Shown: positions 22,402 through 33,835, counted from the stretch's first letter. The stretch is 64,000 bases of DNA from Bradyrhizobium sp. CCBAU 53351 (GCF_015291745.1 NZ_CP030059.1:868001-932000); one strand, 5' to 3'. Translations and numbers: made by a program. The notes: generated by a model from the letters alone, not told the origin.

Positions 22402-23820
22402 ATGGACAACCGCAGCGATATCTGGCGTGGCATCGACACGATCAAGGCGCGTTTCATCGACCTCAGCGACAAGGTCTGGGGCATGCCCGAAGTGTGCTAC
22501 ACCGAGGCGCGGTCCGCCGCCGAACATCTCGCCGAGCTGCGCCATCAAGGTTTCCGCATCACCGAGAAGGTCGCGGGCATTCCGACCGCGGTGATGGGCG
22601 AGTGGGGCGAGGGCGGTCCGGTCATCGCTTTCATGGGGGAATATGACGCGCTGCCCGGCCTCAGCCAGGAAGCGGGCGTCGCCGAGCATCGTCCGATCGA
22701 AGCCGGCGGACACGGCCATGGCTGCGGTCATAATCTGCTCGGTTCCGCCGCGCTGCTCGCCGCGACCGCGGTGAAGGACTGGCTCGCCGAGAACAAGGTG
22801 CCCGGTCGCGTGCGCTATTATGGCTGCCCGGCTGAAGAGGGCGGCGCAGCCAAGGCCTTCATGGTGCGCTCCGGCGCGTTCGAGGACGCCGACATCGCGA
22901 TCACCTGGCATCCGCACAGCTTCTGGGAGGTCGCGGTGACGCCGTCGCTCGCCAACACGCGTGCGGACTTCATCTTCACCGGCCGCACCTCGCATGCCGC
23001 GGCCTCGCCGCATCTCGGCCGTTCCGCGCTCGATGCGGTGGAACTGATGAATGTCGGCGTGAACTACATGCGCGAACACATGCCGAGCGATGCGCGCGTG
23101 CATTATGCGTTGCTCGACACCGGCGGCATCGCACCCAACGTGGTGCAGGCCCATGCGCGGGTGCGCTATTCGATCCGCGCACGTGATCTTCCCGGCATGA
23201 ACGAGCTGGTCGAGCGCGTGTCCAAGATCGCGCAGGGCGCGGCGCTGATGACGGAAACCAAGGTGGAGATGAAGATCATCTCCGCGGTCTCCAACATCCT
23301 GCCGAACGCGCCGCTGGAGCAGGCGCTGCACCGGGTCATGGAAGAGCTCGGACCGCCGCATTTCGATGATGCCGACAAGAGCTTTGCCGGCCAGATCCGC
23401 GCGACGCTGAGCGACAAGGACATCGCGTCCGTCTATTACGCGATCGGCATGGAGCCGACCGATCGGCCGCTGGCCGACTTCCTGGTGCCGCTCGATGCCA
23501 AACGCAACCCGCTGGTCGGCTCGACCGACGTCGGCGACGTCAGCTGGGTGGTGCCGACCGTGCAGGTTCACGCACCGACGGTTGCAATCGGCACGCCCTT
23601 CCACACCTGGCAGGTGGTGGCGCAGGGCAAGAGCCCGCATGCCCACAAAGCCATGGTGCAGGCGGCCAAGGCGATGGCCGGTCTCGGCATCAAGGCGCTG
23701 TCGGATCCGGAGCTGATCAAGGCGGCGAAGGCCGATTTGAAGAAGCGGACGGCCAAGACACCTTATGTCTGTCCGCTGCCGGACCACGTTGAGCCGCCGC
23801 TCGACATGTCCGTGGCGTAG
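22402..23820 (+). CDS. M20-family amidohydrolase, AbgB-like
   Basis: This 472-residue metallopeptidase has GHGHGCGHNLLGSAALL near residue 102 and GCPAEEGGAAKAFMV near residue 140, metal-binding motifs of the M20D group that includes AbgB (p-aminobenzoyl-glutamate hydrolase) and acyl-amino-acid amidohydrolases. Length and late segments fit AbgB. The ATG at 22402 is preferred over earlier starts because it begins the domain. It lies upstream of a peptide transporter operon, suggesting hydrolysis of an imported amide or peptide substrate. Confidence 0.8.
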   Translation: MDNRSDIWRGIDTIKARFIDLSDKVWGMPEVCYTEARSAAEHLAELRHQGFRITEKVAGIPTAVMGEWGEGGPVIAFMGEYDALPGLSQEAGVAEHRPIEAGGHGHGCGHNLLGSAALLAATAVKDWLAENKVPGRVRYYGCPAEEGGAAKAFMVRSGAFEDADIAITWHPHSFWEVAVTPSLANTRADFIFTGRTSHAAASPHLGRSALDAVELMNVGVNYMREHMPSDARVHYALLDTGGIAPNVVQAHARVRYSIRARDLPGMNELVERVSKIAQGAALMTETKVEMKIISAVSNILPNAPLEQALHRVMEELGPPHFDDADKSFAGQIRATLSDKDIASVYYAIGMEPTDRPLADFLVPLDAKRNPLVGSTDVGDVSWVVPTVQVHAPTVAIGTPFHTWQVVAQGKSPHAHKAMVQAAKAMAGLGIKALSDPELIKAAKADLKKRTAKTPYVCPLPDHVEPPLDMSVA

Positions 23821-23876
23821 AATTTCGCCTCGACATTTCGTCTGATCCGGCGAACAAATTTTTCGCAGTGCAGCGT

Positions 23877-23906
23877 GCAATCCAGCATGTTTTGATGCTG
23901 GATTGC
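23877..23906. terminator. Perfect hairpin between abgB-like gene and peptide transporter
   Basis: GCAATCCAGCAT and ATGCTGGATTGC form a perfect 12-bp stem with a GTTTTG loop. It lies 57 bases after the amidohydrolase stop and 176 bases before the transporter's first gene. There is no T tract, so it could be a terminator, an attenuator or an operator. Confidence 0.5.
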
Positions 23907-24081
23907 CGAACGGATGGGCTGCAGAACGCAGTTTTGCCCAACGGACAGCCAGAAGACCGTTTGCATACACACGGTCCCAGTTGACGCGCCCCCCATTCGG
24001 TGTGCCATCTACTGCCAGCTAATTGGGCGGCTCCTTATCACGGCCGTCTTCATCACGATGGGAACCAGACGGGGGACAACC

Positions 24082-25872
24082 ATGCTGGATAAAGAACTGC
24101 GTTCGATGATCGGCCAGGTGAAGGACGGGCGAATGGATCGCCGCGCCTTTATCAAGCACATGGCCGCGGTCGGCCTCACCGCCCCCCTGGCCAACCAGAT
24201 CCTCGCGCTTGGCGGCGTCGCCATGGCGGAGGGCGCCTCGACCTACAAGCCGACCAAGCGCGGCGGCGGCGGTGCGCTGAAGCTGTTGTGGTGGCAGGGT
24301 CCAACCTTGCTCAATCCGCATTTCGCCACCGGCACCAAGGACCAGGACGGCGCGCGTCTGTTCTATGAACCCCTCGCCTGCTGGGATCCCGACGGCAACA
24401 TGAAGCTGGTGCTGGCGGCGGAGATTCCGTCGATCCAGAACGGCCTGCTCGCCGCCGACGGCAAGTCGGTGACCTGGAAGCTGAAGCCCGGCGTGAAGTG
24501 GCACGATGGCCAGCCGTTCACGGCTGACGACGTCGTGTTCAACTGGGAATACGCCAAGGATCCGGCGACCTCCGCACTGACGATCGCGACGCTCCGCGAC
24601 ATCACGGTCGAGAAGGTGGATGAGCTCACGGTGCGCATCGTCTTCAACAAGCCGACGCCGTTCTGGGCCGACGCCTTCGTCGGGGCGCCCAACACCATCA
24701 TCCCGAAACATCTGTTCAAGGACTACACGGGGTCCAAGTCGCGCGAGGCGCCGACCAACCTCTCGCCGGTCGGCACCGGCCCCTACAAGTTCGTCGAGTT
24801 CAAGCCGGGCGATCTCGTTCGCGGCGTGCTCAACCCCGATTATCACATGCCGAACCGTCCCTATTTCGATTCGGTCGAGATGAAGGGCGGCGGCGACGCC
24901 GTCTCGGCCGCGCGTGCGGTGATCCAGACCGGCGAGTATGATTTCGGCTGGAACATCCAGGTCGAGGACGACGTGCTGTTGCGCCTGGAGAAGGGCGGCA
25001 AGGGAAAGACCGTCTATGCCGTCGGCGGCGACACCGAATTCATCGCACTGAACTTCACCGATCCCAACACCGAGGTCGACGGCGAACGCTCGTCGATCAA
25101 GACCAAGCACCCGCTGTTTTCCGATCCGGCGGTGCGCAAGGCGCTCTCGCTGCTGATCGATCGCGAGTCGGTCAAGAAGGCGATCTACGGCCGCGCCGGC
25201 CGCACCACCGCGAACTTCCTCAACGGGCCCGAAAAATTCGTGTCCAAGAACACCTCGTGGGAATTCAGCATCGAGAAGGCCTCGAAGATGCTCGACGATG
25301 CCGGCTGGAAGCCGGGCGCCGACGGCATCCGCGAGAAGGACGGCAAGAAGCTCAAGCTCGTCTACCAGACCTCGATCAACGGCCCGCGCCAGAAGACCCA
25401 GGCGATCGTCAAGCAGGCCTGCCAGAAGGCCGGCATCGACGTCGAGCTGAAATCGGTCGTCGCCTCGGTGTTCTTCTCCTCCGACGTCGGCAATCCCGAC
25501 ACCTACTCCAAGTTCTACGCCGACATGGAGATGTTCCAGATCCCGCTGAGCCAGCCGGATCCGTCGCAGCACATGCGCCGCTATCTCTCGACCCTGGTCG
25601 CCACCAAGGAGAACAAGTGGCAGGGCACCAACTTCCCGCGCTGGGTCAACAAGGAGTACGACGCGACCATCCAGGCCGCGGACGGCGAGATGGATCCGGT
25701 CAAGCGCGCTGCGCTCTACATCAAGGCCAATGACCTCATGTACCAGGACACGGTGTTCATCCCGGTGCAGCATCGCCTGAAGGTCGAAGCGGCCGCCAAC
25801 AACCTGCGGCCGGTCGTTTCCGGCTGGGCCAACGAGACCGACAATCTGTTCGACTGGTACCGCGAGGAATGA
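24082..25872 (+). CDS. ABC transporter substrate-binding protein, SBP_bac_5 (peptide type)
   Basis: This 596-residue protein has an N-terminal DRRAFIKHMAAVG, a Tat-type RR motif, and ends its signal near AMAEG. The mature domain has family-5 features: DPDGNMKLVLAAEIPS, TWKLKPGVKWHDGQPFTADD and PVGTGPYKFVEFKPGD. It binds peptides or other oligomers in the periplasm for the following permeases. Start ATG 24082 follows GGGGGACAACC. The next gene begins 30 bases later in the same operon. The real substrate is unknown. Confidence 0.88.
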   Translation: MLDKELRSMIGQVKDGRMDRRAFIKHMAAVGLTAPLANQILALGGVAMAEGASTYKPTKRGGGGALKLLWWQGPTLLNPHFATGTKDQDGARLFYEPLACWDPDGNMKLVLAAEIPSIQNGLLAADGKSVTWKLKPGVKWHDGQPFTADDVVFNWEYAKDPATSALTIATLRDITVEKVDELTVRIVFNKPTPFWADAFVGAPNTIIPKHLFKDYTGSKSREAPTNLSPVGTGPYKFVEFKPGDLVRGVLNPDYHMPNRPYFDSVEMKGGGDAVSAARAVIQTGEYDFGWNIQVEDDVLLRLEKGGKGKTVYAVGGDTEFIALNFTDPNTEVDGERSSIKTKHPLFSDPAVRKALSLLIDRESVKKAIYGRAGRTTANFLNGPEKFVSKNTSWEFSIEKASKMLDDAGWKPGADGIREKDGKKLKLVYQTSINGPRQKTQAIVKQACQKAGIDVELKSVVASVFFSSDVGNPDTYSKFYADMEMFQIPLSQPDPSQHMRRYLSTLVATKENKWQGTNFPRWVNKEYDATIQAADGEMDPVKRAALYIKANDLMYQDTVFIPVQHRLKVEAAANNLRPVVSGWANETDNLFDWYREE

Positions 25873-25902
25873 TCCCCCAGCGCTAGACGGGGGCTTTCCC
25901 TC

Positions 25903-26862
25903 ATGAGTCAATATGTTCTACGTCGCCTGCTGATCGCGATTCCGAGCCTGCTCGGAATCTCGGCCGTGCTGTTCTTCGTGCTGGCGCTTGCGCCCGGCGA
26001 TCCCTTCTCCGAATTGGCGACGAATCCGAACGTTCCGCCCGAAGTGCAGGCCGCACTTCGGGCCAAGTTCGGCCTCGACGATCCGATCCATCTTCGCTAC
26101 CTGCATTGGCTCAGCGCCATGCTGCACGGCGACTGGGGCTTCTCCTTCGTCAGCCGGATGAACGTCGACACGCTCATCCTGCAGCGCCTGCCGGCCACGC
26201 TCTACGTGATCGGCTCGGCGCAGATCCTGGCCCTGCTGATCGCGATCCCGGTCGGCGTCTATGCCGCGACCAAGCCCTATTCGCTGTTCGACCAGATCGC
26301 CAACACGCTCGCCTTCGTCGGCTTCTCGCTGCCGACCTTCTTCACCGGCATCCTGTTCATCCTGATCTTCTCGGTCACGCTGGACTGGCTGCCGTTCGTC
26401 TATACCACCGACATCAAGGCCACCGGCATCCACTGGGTGCTGGAGATGATCCGCCAGGCGATCATGCCGGTGGCGGTGCTCGGCCTGTTCCAGGCGGCGT
26501 CGATGACGCGGTTCGTGCGTTCGGCGATGCTGGACGTGATCCGGCTCGACTACGTCACCACCGCCCGCGCCAAGGGGCTCGGGCAGGCCAAGGTCATCGT
26601 CAAGCACGTGATGCGCAACGCCATGATCCCGGTCGTGACGTTGATCGCGCTGCAGATGCCCGCGGTGTTCGGCGGCGCCATCGTCACCGAGCAGATCTTC
26701 CGCATCCCCGGCATCGGCTCGCTGCTGATCTCCTCCATCCTCTCCAACGACACGCCGGTGGTGATGGCCGTCACCTTCGTCTTCGCGTGTCTCGTCGTGC
26801 TGTTCAATCTCATCGCGGACGTGCTTTATGGCTGGCTTGACCCTCGCATCTCCCTCCGCTGA
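25903..26862 (+). CDS. Peptide ABC transporter permease, DppB-like
   Basis: This 319-residue inner-membrane protein has six helices. It starts VLRRLLIAIPSLLGISAVLFFVLALAPGDP, the typical DppB/OppB opening. The C-terminal region has the EAA-loop region (ARAKGLGQAKVIVKHVMRNAM) and ends DVLYGWLDPRISLR. It forms the channel with the next permease. The stop overlaps the next start by 35 bases. Confidence 0.92.
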   Translation: MSQYVLRRLLIAIPSLLGISAVLFFVLALAPGDPFSELATNPNVPPEVQAALRAKFGLDDPIHLRYLHWLSAMLHGDWGFSFVSRMNVDTLILQRLPATLYVIGSAQILALLIAIPVGVYAATKPYSLFDQIANTLAFVGFSLPTFFTGILFILIFSVTLDWLPFVYTTDIKATGIHWVLEMIRQAIMPVAVLGLFQAASMTRFVRSAMLDVIRLDYVTTARAKGLGQAKVIVKHVMRNAMIPVVTLIALQMPAVFGGAIVTEQIFRIPGIGSLLISSILSNDTPVVMAVTFVFACLVVLFNLIADVLYGWLDPRISLR

Positions 26863-27744
26863 GCGGCGCGTCTACTCGCCCTGGCGCGAGACGTGGCGGC
26901 GTTACAGCCGCCACAAGCTCGCCGTCGTCAGCGCCTTCCTGCTCCTCATTCTGGTTCTCGCCGTCGTGGCCGGGCCGTTCGTGTGGCGTGTGAAGATCAA
27001 CGACATCGACATCGTCGCGGGCATGCAGGGGCCGTCGCTCGCCCATCCGTTCGGGACCGACGATCTCGGGCAGGACATCCTGGCGCGCATGATCTATGGC
27101 GGCCGCATCTCGCTCGCGGTCGGCCTCGCCGCGATGCTGGTCTCGGTCTTCATCGGCACGCTGATCGGCGCGCTCGCCGGCATGTCGCGCGGTGCGCTCG
27201 GGCACGGCCTGATGTGGCTGACCGACCTCTTCCTGTCGCTGCCGCAACTGCCGCTGCTGCTCCTGCTCATCTACCTGTTCCGCGACGGGTTGAAACAGGT
27301 GTTCGGCCCCGAAGGCGGCATCTTCATCCTGATCGTGCTCGTGATCGGGGGGCTGCGCTGGATGCCGGTGGCGCGGCTCGTGCGCGCGCAATTCCTGTCG
27401 ATTCGCGAGAAGGAGTTCGTCGAGGCTGCACGCGCGCTCGGGGCCAGCCCGGTGCGGCAGGTGGTGCGGCATATCCTGCCCAATGCGCTCGGCCCGGTGA
27501 TCATCGCCGGCACCATCGACGTTGCCGCCGCGATCATCGCGGAATCGACGCTGTCCTTCCTCGGCCTCGGTTTTCCGCCGGATACGCCGACCTGGGGCCG
27601 GCTGCTGTATGACGCCAAGGACTTTCTCGACATCGGCCCGCACTGGGCGCTGTTCCCGGGCGGCGCGATCTTCATCGCGGTGGTGGCCATCAACTTCATC
27701 GGCGACGGTCTGCGTGACGCGCTCGATGCGCGACGGGTGATCTG

Positions 27745-27745
<1 letters not shown>
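26828..27745 (+). CDS. Peptide ABC transporter permease, DppC-like
   Basis: This 305-residue protein has an N-terminal cytoplasmic stretch, then helices starting at about residue 37. It contains HPFGTDDLGQDILARMIYGGR near residue 75 and the EAA motif AARALGASPVRQVVRHILPNA near residue 205, as in DppC/OppC. It partners DppB. The 35-base overlap with dppB and the 1-base overlap with the ATPase gene show one transcript. Confidence 0.92.
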
Positions 27746-28736
<991 letters not shown>

Positions 28737-28740
<4 letters not shown>

Positions 28741-29705
28741 GCGAACCCTTGCTCCGCGTCAGCGGCCTGAAGAAACATTTCCCCGTGCTCGGCGGCCTGT
28801 TGTCGCGCCAGGTCGGCACCGTCTATGCGGTCGACGGCGTGTCGTTCTCGGTCAACCGCGGCGAAACGCTCGGTCTCGTCGGCGAATCCGGCTGCGGCAA
28901 GTCGACGACGGGACGTTGCGTGCTGCGCCTGATCGAGCCGACCGACGGCGAGGTCGTCTTCGACGGCCAGGACGTGCGTCAGCTCGGCGGAAATGATCTG
29001 CGCGCGATGCGGCGGAACATGCAGCTGGTGTTCCAGGATCCCTTCGCCTCGCTCAATCCGCGCATGACGGTCGGCGCCATCCTCGGCGAGGCCTTCACCA
29101 TCCACAATCTCGCATCGTCCGCGAAAGAGCGCGAGGAACGTGTCGCGGGACTCCTGGTCAAGGTCGGGCTCAAGGCCGAGCATATGCGGCGCTATCCGCA
29201 TGAATTCTCGGGCGGCCAGCGCCAGCGCATCGTGATCGCGCGCGCGCTCGCGGTCGAGCCGAAGCTGATCGTCTGTGACGAGCCGGTCTCGGCGCTCGAC
29301 GTGTCGATCCAGGCCCAGGTCATCAACCTGCTGGAAGACCTCCAGGCCGAGCTGAACCTCACCTATCTCTTCGTCGCGCACGACCTCTCGGTGGTCGAGC
29401 ACATCTCCGACCGCGTCGCGGTGATGTATCTCGGACGCATCGTCGAGCTGGCGAAAGCGAGCGACCTCTACCGCAACCCGCAGCATCCCTACACCCGGGC
29501 GCTGCTCTCGGCGGTGCCGGTGCCCGATCCCAAGCTGAAGCGTGAGCGCATCCGCCTCAAGGGCGACGTGCCGAGCCCGATGAAGCCGCCGTCGGGCTGT
29601 CACTTCCACACCCGCTGCCCGATTGCCCAGCCGCGCTGCGCCGAGAGCGCGCCCGTGCTGAAGGAGGGCGCTGGAGGGCATTTCGTGGCGTGTCATCTGG
29701 CCTGA
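28737..29705 (+). CDS. Peptide ABC transporter ATPase, DppF-like
   Basis: This 322-residue ATPase has Walker [13 protein letters not shown] near residue 47, [14 protein letters not shown], signature FSGGQRQRI near residue 156, and Walker [16 protein letters not shown]-terminal Cys motif follows ([15 protein letters not shown]). With DppD it forms the heterodimeric ATPase pair of Dpp/Opp transporters. The start overlaps the previous gene by four bases. Only one transporter set is present, so the system is complete. Confidence 0.93.
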
Positions 29706-29747
29706 CGCCGGCAGGCGATTGCGACGGATTGGTGCGGGGAGGGGAAC

Positions 29748-31010
29748 GTGAGTCAGATCCATGATACCGGTCTCATCATGACTGAAGCGGAGCTGCTTTC
29801 GACTCGAGCCACTAAAATCGGCGCCGATGCGCGCCGGGCGTTGTGGGGATCTGCGCTGGGTTACGGCATGGATGGGTTCGATCTGCTCATCCTGGGCTTC
29901 ATGCTGACGGCGATCTCGAGGGGTCTTCATCTGACGCAGCCGCAGGCTGCTTCGCTGGTGACCGCGACACTGGTCGGGGCGGTGCTCGGTGGCTTCGTCT
30001 TCGGCCTGCTATCCGACCGGCTCGGGCGGGTCCGCGTCCTGACCTGGAGCATTGTCCTGTTTGCGGTCTTCACGGGACTATGCGCCTTGGCTCAGGGTTA
30101 TTGGGATCTCATGATCTACCGGGCCATCGCAGGCATCGGGCTCGGCGGCGAATTCGGCATAGGCATGGCGCTGGTCGCGGAGGCCTGGCCGTCGGACAAG
30201 CGGGCGCGGGCGACCTCCTATGTCGGTCTCGGCTGGCAATTCGGCGTGCTCTGTGCGGCGCTGGTGACGCCGGTGCTCCTGCCCCTCATCGGCTGGCGCG
30301 GCATGTTCGCGGTGGGGCTGTTTCCGGCTCTGGCTGCCTATGTGATCCGGCGCAGGCTGCACGAGCCCGACATCTTTCTGGCTCGTCGGGCCACGACGAC
30401 GGATGCCGTCGCCTCGCTTCGCGCGCTCGTCGCCGACAGAGAGACGGCAAAGATCAGCCTTGCCATGGTCATCCTCTGCTCGGTGCAGAATTTCGGCTAT
30501 TACGGCATCATGATCTGGCTGCCGAACTATCTCTCGACGCGGTTCGGCTATGGCCTCACCCAATCGGCAGTCTGGACCTCCGTCACCATTGCCGGCATGG
30601 CGCTTGGCATCTTTCTGTTCGGCCATGCGGCCGATCGCTTCGGTCGCCGACCTGCGTTTCTCACTTACATGCTGGGCGCAGCCGTCATGGTGCTGGTCTA
30701 TTCGCAATTGACTGCCGCCACCGCGCTGTTGGTCGGCGGAGCCGTGATGGGCTTCTTCGTCAACGGCATGCTCGGCGGCTATGGCGCGCTGATGAGCGAG
30801 CTCTATCCGACCGCTTCGCGGGCGACTGCACAAAACGTGTTCTTCAATATCGGCCGCGCGGTCGCGGGGTTCGGTCCGCTGGTGGTCGGCCTGATCAGCG
30901 CGTCCTACGGCTTTCCGACGGCGATCGGTGCGTTGGCGCTGCTCTATTTGCTGGATGTCGTGGCGCTGCTCGCGCTGGTTCCAGAGCGGCGCGGCGCGGA
31001 GCTTGCCTGA
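29748..31010 (+). CDS. MFS transporter, AAHS-like
   Basis: This 420-residue protein has about twelve membrane helices. The signature FGLLSDRLGRVRVL near residue 85, FGIGMALVAEAWPSDKRARA near 135 and FGHAADRFGRRPAF near 285 mark the major facilitator superfamily. The order of motifs resembles the aromatic acid:H+ symporter group, but substrate cannot be told from sequence. The start is GTG at 29748, after GGGGAGGGGAAC; an ATG at 29778 is possible. It follows the transporter operon by 42 bases, so cotranscription is possible. Confidence 0.8.
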   Translation: MSQIHDTGLIMTEAELLSTRATKIGADARRALWGSALGYGMDGFDLLILGFMLTAISRGLHLTQPQAASLVTATLVGAVLGGFVFGLLSDRLGRVRVLTWSIVLFAVFTGLCALAQGYWDLMIYRAIAGIGLGGEFGIGMALVAEAWPSDKRARATSYVGLGWQFGVLCAALVTPVLLPLIGWRGMFAVGLFPALAAYVIRRRLHEPDIFLARRATTTDAVASLRALVADRETAKISLAMVILCSVQNFGYYGIMIWLPNYLSTRFGYGLTQSAVWTSVTIAGMALGIFLFGHAADRFGRRPAFLTYMLGAAVMVLVYSQLTAATALLVGGAVMGFFVNGMLGGYGALMSELYPTASRATAQNVFFNIGRAVAGFGPLVVGLISASYGFPTAIGALALLYLLDVVALLALVPERRGAELA

Positions 31011-31022
31011 TCCGGCCTCTGC

Positions 31023-31646
31023 TCATGACGCCGCGAGCAGGCCGTGCTTCGCGAGCGCCTGCCTCAGAGCCTCCGGCGTGGTGTGATGATGCGCCAGGAG
31101 ACCGGCTTCCTTCGCTCCGGCGACATTCTGCGCGAGGTCGTCGATGAAGAGAACGGTCGCGGGCACCACCTGCAGCTCGGACAGGCAGAGACGGTAGCAG
31201 CGCGGGTCCGGCTTCGCGGTCTTGAACTGGGCCGAGGTGTAGATGTTCGCGCCGAACAGCGGACGCAGCTCCGGCAGCAGCGTGTCGATGTGGTCCGCGA
31301 CCAGCGTGGTGTTGTTGGTCAGCACGGCGATATCGACGGTTTTGCGTAAGCTCGCGGCAATTTCCAGCATCGCGCGATCCGCCTGCATCGAGCGGCGCCG
31401 CGCCTCGACCCATTCGTCGAGCGATAGCGGATAGCCGATGCGTTCGCCAAAGCCGCGCAGATAGTCGGCGGCGTCGAGCGCGCCGGAATCGCCGAGCAGC
31501 TCGAATCCACTGTCCCAGATCGCCTTGTAGACGGCGTCGCTGGTCGATCCCGCAAGCTCCGCGAGACACGCGACACGCTTGCCCCTGTCGTAGCCGCAGA
31601 GGACGTTGTCCATGTCGAACAGGACGAGCTTGATTGTATCGGTCAC
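31023..31646 (-). CDS. HAD-family hydrolase
   Basis: This 207-residue enzyme has the HAD motifs: LVLFDMDNVL near residue 8 (nucleophile Asp), LTNNTTL near residue 113, the Lys in TAKPDPRCY near residue 150, and FIDDLAQN near residue 172. A helical cap lies between. These are phosphatases or dehalogenase-like enzymes acting on small cytoplasmic substrates. The start is GTG at 31646. The substrate is unknown, and it converges with the MFS gene 12 bases away. Confidence 0.85.
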   Translation of the reverse strand: MTDTIKLVLFDMDNVLCGYDRGKRVACLAELAGSTSDAVYKAIWDSGFELLGDSGALDAADYLRGFGERIGYPLSLDEWVEARRRSMQADRAMLEIAASLRKTVDIAVLTNNTTLVADHIDTLLPELRPLFGANIYTSAQFKTAKPDPRCYRLCLSELQVVPATVLFIDDLAQNVAGAKEAGLLAHHHTTPEALRQALAKHGLLAAS

Positions 31647-31747
31647 GGCAGCACTCTCGGGTCGGCCGGCGCCCGGCCGGGCCCGGACTCATATCCCGTC
31701 AGGCCGCAGGCGACAAACGGATGCGAGAAGGCGAGGGCGGATCCGTG

Positions 31748-33652
31748 TCACGCAGTCTTGGCTGGCCAGGGGACGACCTGTCCCGACATCACCAGGCGGT
31801 CACGGCCGCTGTCCTTGGCAGCGTAGAGCGCGCGGTCGGCGGCGGCGACCAGCGTGCTGCAATCCGTCGTGGCCTGGGCCGGACGAGCGGTTGCAGCGCC
31901 GACGCTGGCGGTGACCAGCCGGCTGGGCGGATTTTGCACGTGCAGCAGCGCGAGCTCGTGCAGCGCCCGGCGGATCCCTTCACCGACCTCGGCGCAACCG
32001 GCGGCGTCGGAATTGGGCAACAGGACGGCGAATTCCTCCCCGCCGTAGCGCGCCGCGAGGTCGGCCGGGCGCTTGGCATGGGCAGACAGAATCCGACCGA
32101 TGGCACGCAGGCAACCATCGCCCGCCACGTGCCCGTAATGGTCGTTGAACTTCTTGAAATGATCGACGTCGATCAGGAGCAGCGAAAGCTGTGTGTCGTC
32201 GCGCCGCGCGCGCGCCCATTCGTCGGCGAGACGTTCGTCGAAGGCGCGCCGGTTGGCGAGGCCGGTGAGGCCGTCGGTCGTTGCAAGCGAGGCGAGCTTG
32301 TCCTGCAGGTCCTTCTGCTCGGTGATGTCGCGCACGACTGCGACGACACCGTCGATCTCGCCGCTGTCCGACGCCAGCGTCACGTGCAGTGCAGCCTCGG
32401 CCCAGATCTCGCCCTTGTCGCGATGACGCTGGCGATAGACGAACCGCGCTTCCTCCGCTTCGCCGTTCTTCAGCGCGGTGACGGCCTGCTCGACCCGTTC
32501 CGTGTCGTCGGAATGAATGCCGGCGAGCGACGAGGTGCCCAGCAGTTCCTCGGGCGACCAGCCGGTGATGCGCACGCATGAGGGAGACACGTAGAGCAAC
32601 TGGTTGTCCAGTCCGATCCGGGTCACCATGTCGCTGGACTGCTCTGCCAACAGGCGGAAGTTCGCTTCCTGGGCGACCAGCGCCTGTGCCGTCCGCTGCC
32701 GCTGCAGCAACTGACGGACCAGGAGGAAACCGATCACCGCGATCAACAGGACGAGGCCGAGGACGAAGGTCATGCGTGCGGCGGCCGCTTTTCGCCACGG
32801 AGCCAGCACGTCGTCCTGCGACTTGCTCGCGAGCACCATCAGGGGGTAGCGGCTGCTGCGCTGATAGTAGCTCAGCCGCCTCACGCCATCGAGCGGCGAC
32901 GTGAAATAGTAGATCGCCGCCGCGGGTCGGCTTCCCCACTCCCTGAACAGCGGCGTGTTGGACAGGTCGCGTCCGACGAAGGTGTCGCCTTCGTCGCGGC
33001 TGCGCGCCAGCAGGATGCCGCTGGTGTTGAGCAGCGATGCCGAGCCGTTCGGCCCGAAGTCGAACCGTTGGTAGAATTTCGCGAAATAGCTGACGTCGAT
33101 CGTGAGCAGGGCAACGCCGGCGAAGCCGCCGTCGGCATCGTTGATCCGGCGCGAGGCCGTGATGATCCACTGGCCCCCGGCGCGGCTCTTGACGGGCCGC
33201 CCGATCAGCGTGCCCGTCTCCGGGGAGTCGCGATGGCGCTGGAAATATTCGCGGTCGCTGTTGTTGAGCTTGGAGAAGTCGAGGCGCTCCGTCGTGGCAA
33301 GCCAGCGGCCGGTGGCATCGTAGACGAAGATGCCGCGGATACGGTCCGATGATTTGCGTGTCGGCAGATAGGCCTGGAGTTTCGTGATCGTGTCCGGACC
33401 CATCCCGTCGATTTCGAGCCGGTGGACCAGTCCGACCAGCAGTGTGTCGGCCAGTTCGAACGTGTCGTCCGCATGCTGGATCAGGGAGTGGGCGAGGTTG
33501 GCGACGTCGATCTCGGCACTCCTGAGCTCGGCATTGCGTGCCTCCCATTCGCGCCAGATGCTCATGCCGAGGATCGCCACGCAGATGAGCACGACGAACC
33601 CAGCCGCCCAGAGCGGAAGGCGCGTCTTGCCGAGTTCGCGACTCGTCACCAT
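31748..33652 (-). CDS. Membrane diguanylate cyclase with extracytoplasmic sensor and PAS domain
   Basis: This 634-residue protein has an N-terminal membrane helix (about 15-35), a dCache-like extracytoplasmic region to about 280, and a second helix (TFVLGLVLLIAVIGFLLV). A PAS domain follows, then GGDEF. The active site is RYGGEEFAVLLP and the allosteric RPAD motif five residues upstream is intact, so it should make cyclic di-GMP and be feedback-inhibited. It controls biofilm or motility states in relatives. ATG 33652 follows GGAGCAAGCCCG and is preferred over a TTG at 33709. Confidence 0.88.
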   Translation of the reverse strand: MVTSRELGKTRLPLWAAGFVVLICVAILGMSIWREWEARNAELRSAEIDVANLAHSLIQHADDTFELADTLLVGLVHRLEIDGMGPDTITKLQAYLPTRKSSDRIRGIFVYDATGRWLATTERLDFSKLNNSDREYFQRHRDSPETGTLIGRPVKSRAGGQWIITASRRINDADGGFAGVALLTIDVSYFAKFYQRFDFGPNGSASLLNTSGILLARSRDEGDTFVGRDLSNTPLFREWGSRPAAAIYYFTSPLDGVRRLSYYQRSSRYPLMVLASKSQDDVLAPWRKAAAARMTFVLGLVLLIAVIGFLLVRQLLQRQRTAQALVAQEANFRLLAEQSSDMVTRIGLDNQLLYVSPSCVRITGWSPEELLGTSSLAGIHSDDTERVEQAVTALKNGEAEEARFVYRQRHRDKGEIWAEAALHVTLASDSGEIDGVVAVVRDITEQKDLQDKLASLATTDGLTGLANRRAFDERLADEWARARRDDTQLSLLLIDVDHFKKFNDHYGHVAGDGCLRAIGRILSAHAKRPADLAARYGGEEFAVLLPNSDAAGCAEVGEGIRRALHELALLHVQNPPSRLVTASVGAATARPAQATTDCSTLVAAADRALYAAKDSGRDRLVMSGQVVPWPAKTA

Positions 33653-33835
33653 CGGGCTTGCTCCAAATCGGAGCAAACCTCTCACTTTGACCTTAACGGC
33701 CTGTTGCAATATTTGCGATGATTGCGCAGGGTCCGTACTCTACCGGGGACCGTCGTGGATATCTCTCGATCGCCTTGCGGCCGGTGGATGTTCACGGCGG
33801 ACGGCGCGAGATGGTTCCCGTCGAAATCAGCCGCG

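Noticed and set aside
22357..23970. 537-residue minus-strand open frame
   Set aside because: It is antisense to the M20 amidohydrolase, has no recognisable motif, and has Arg/His-rich shadow composition.
24019..25911. 630-residue minus-strand open frame
   Set aside because: It is antisense to the peptide-binding protein gene and shows only low-complexity Leu/Gly/Arg sequence.
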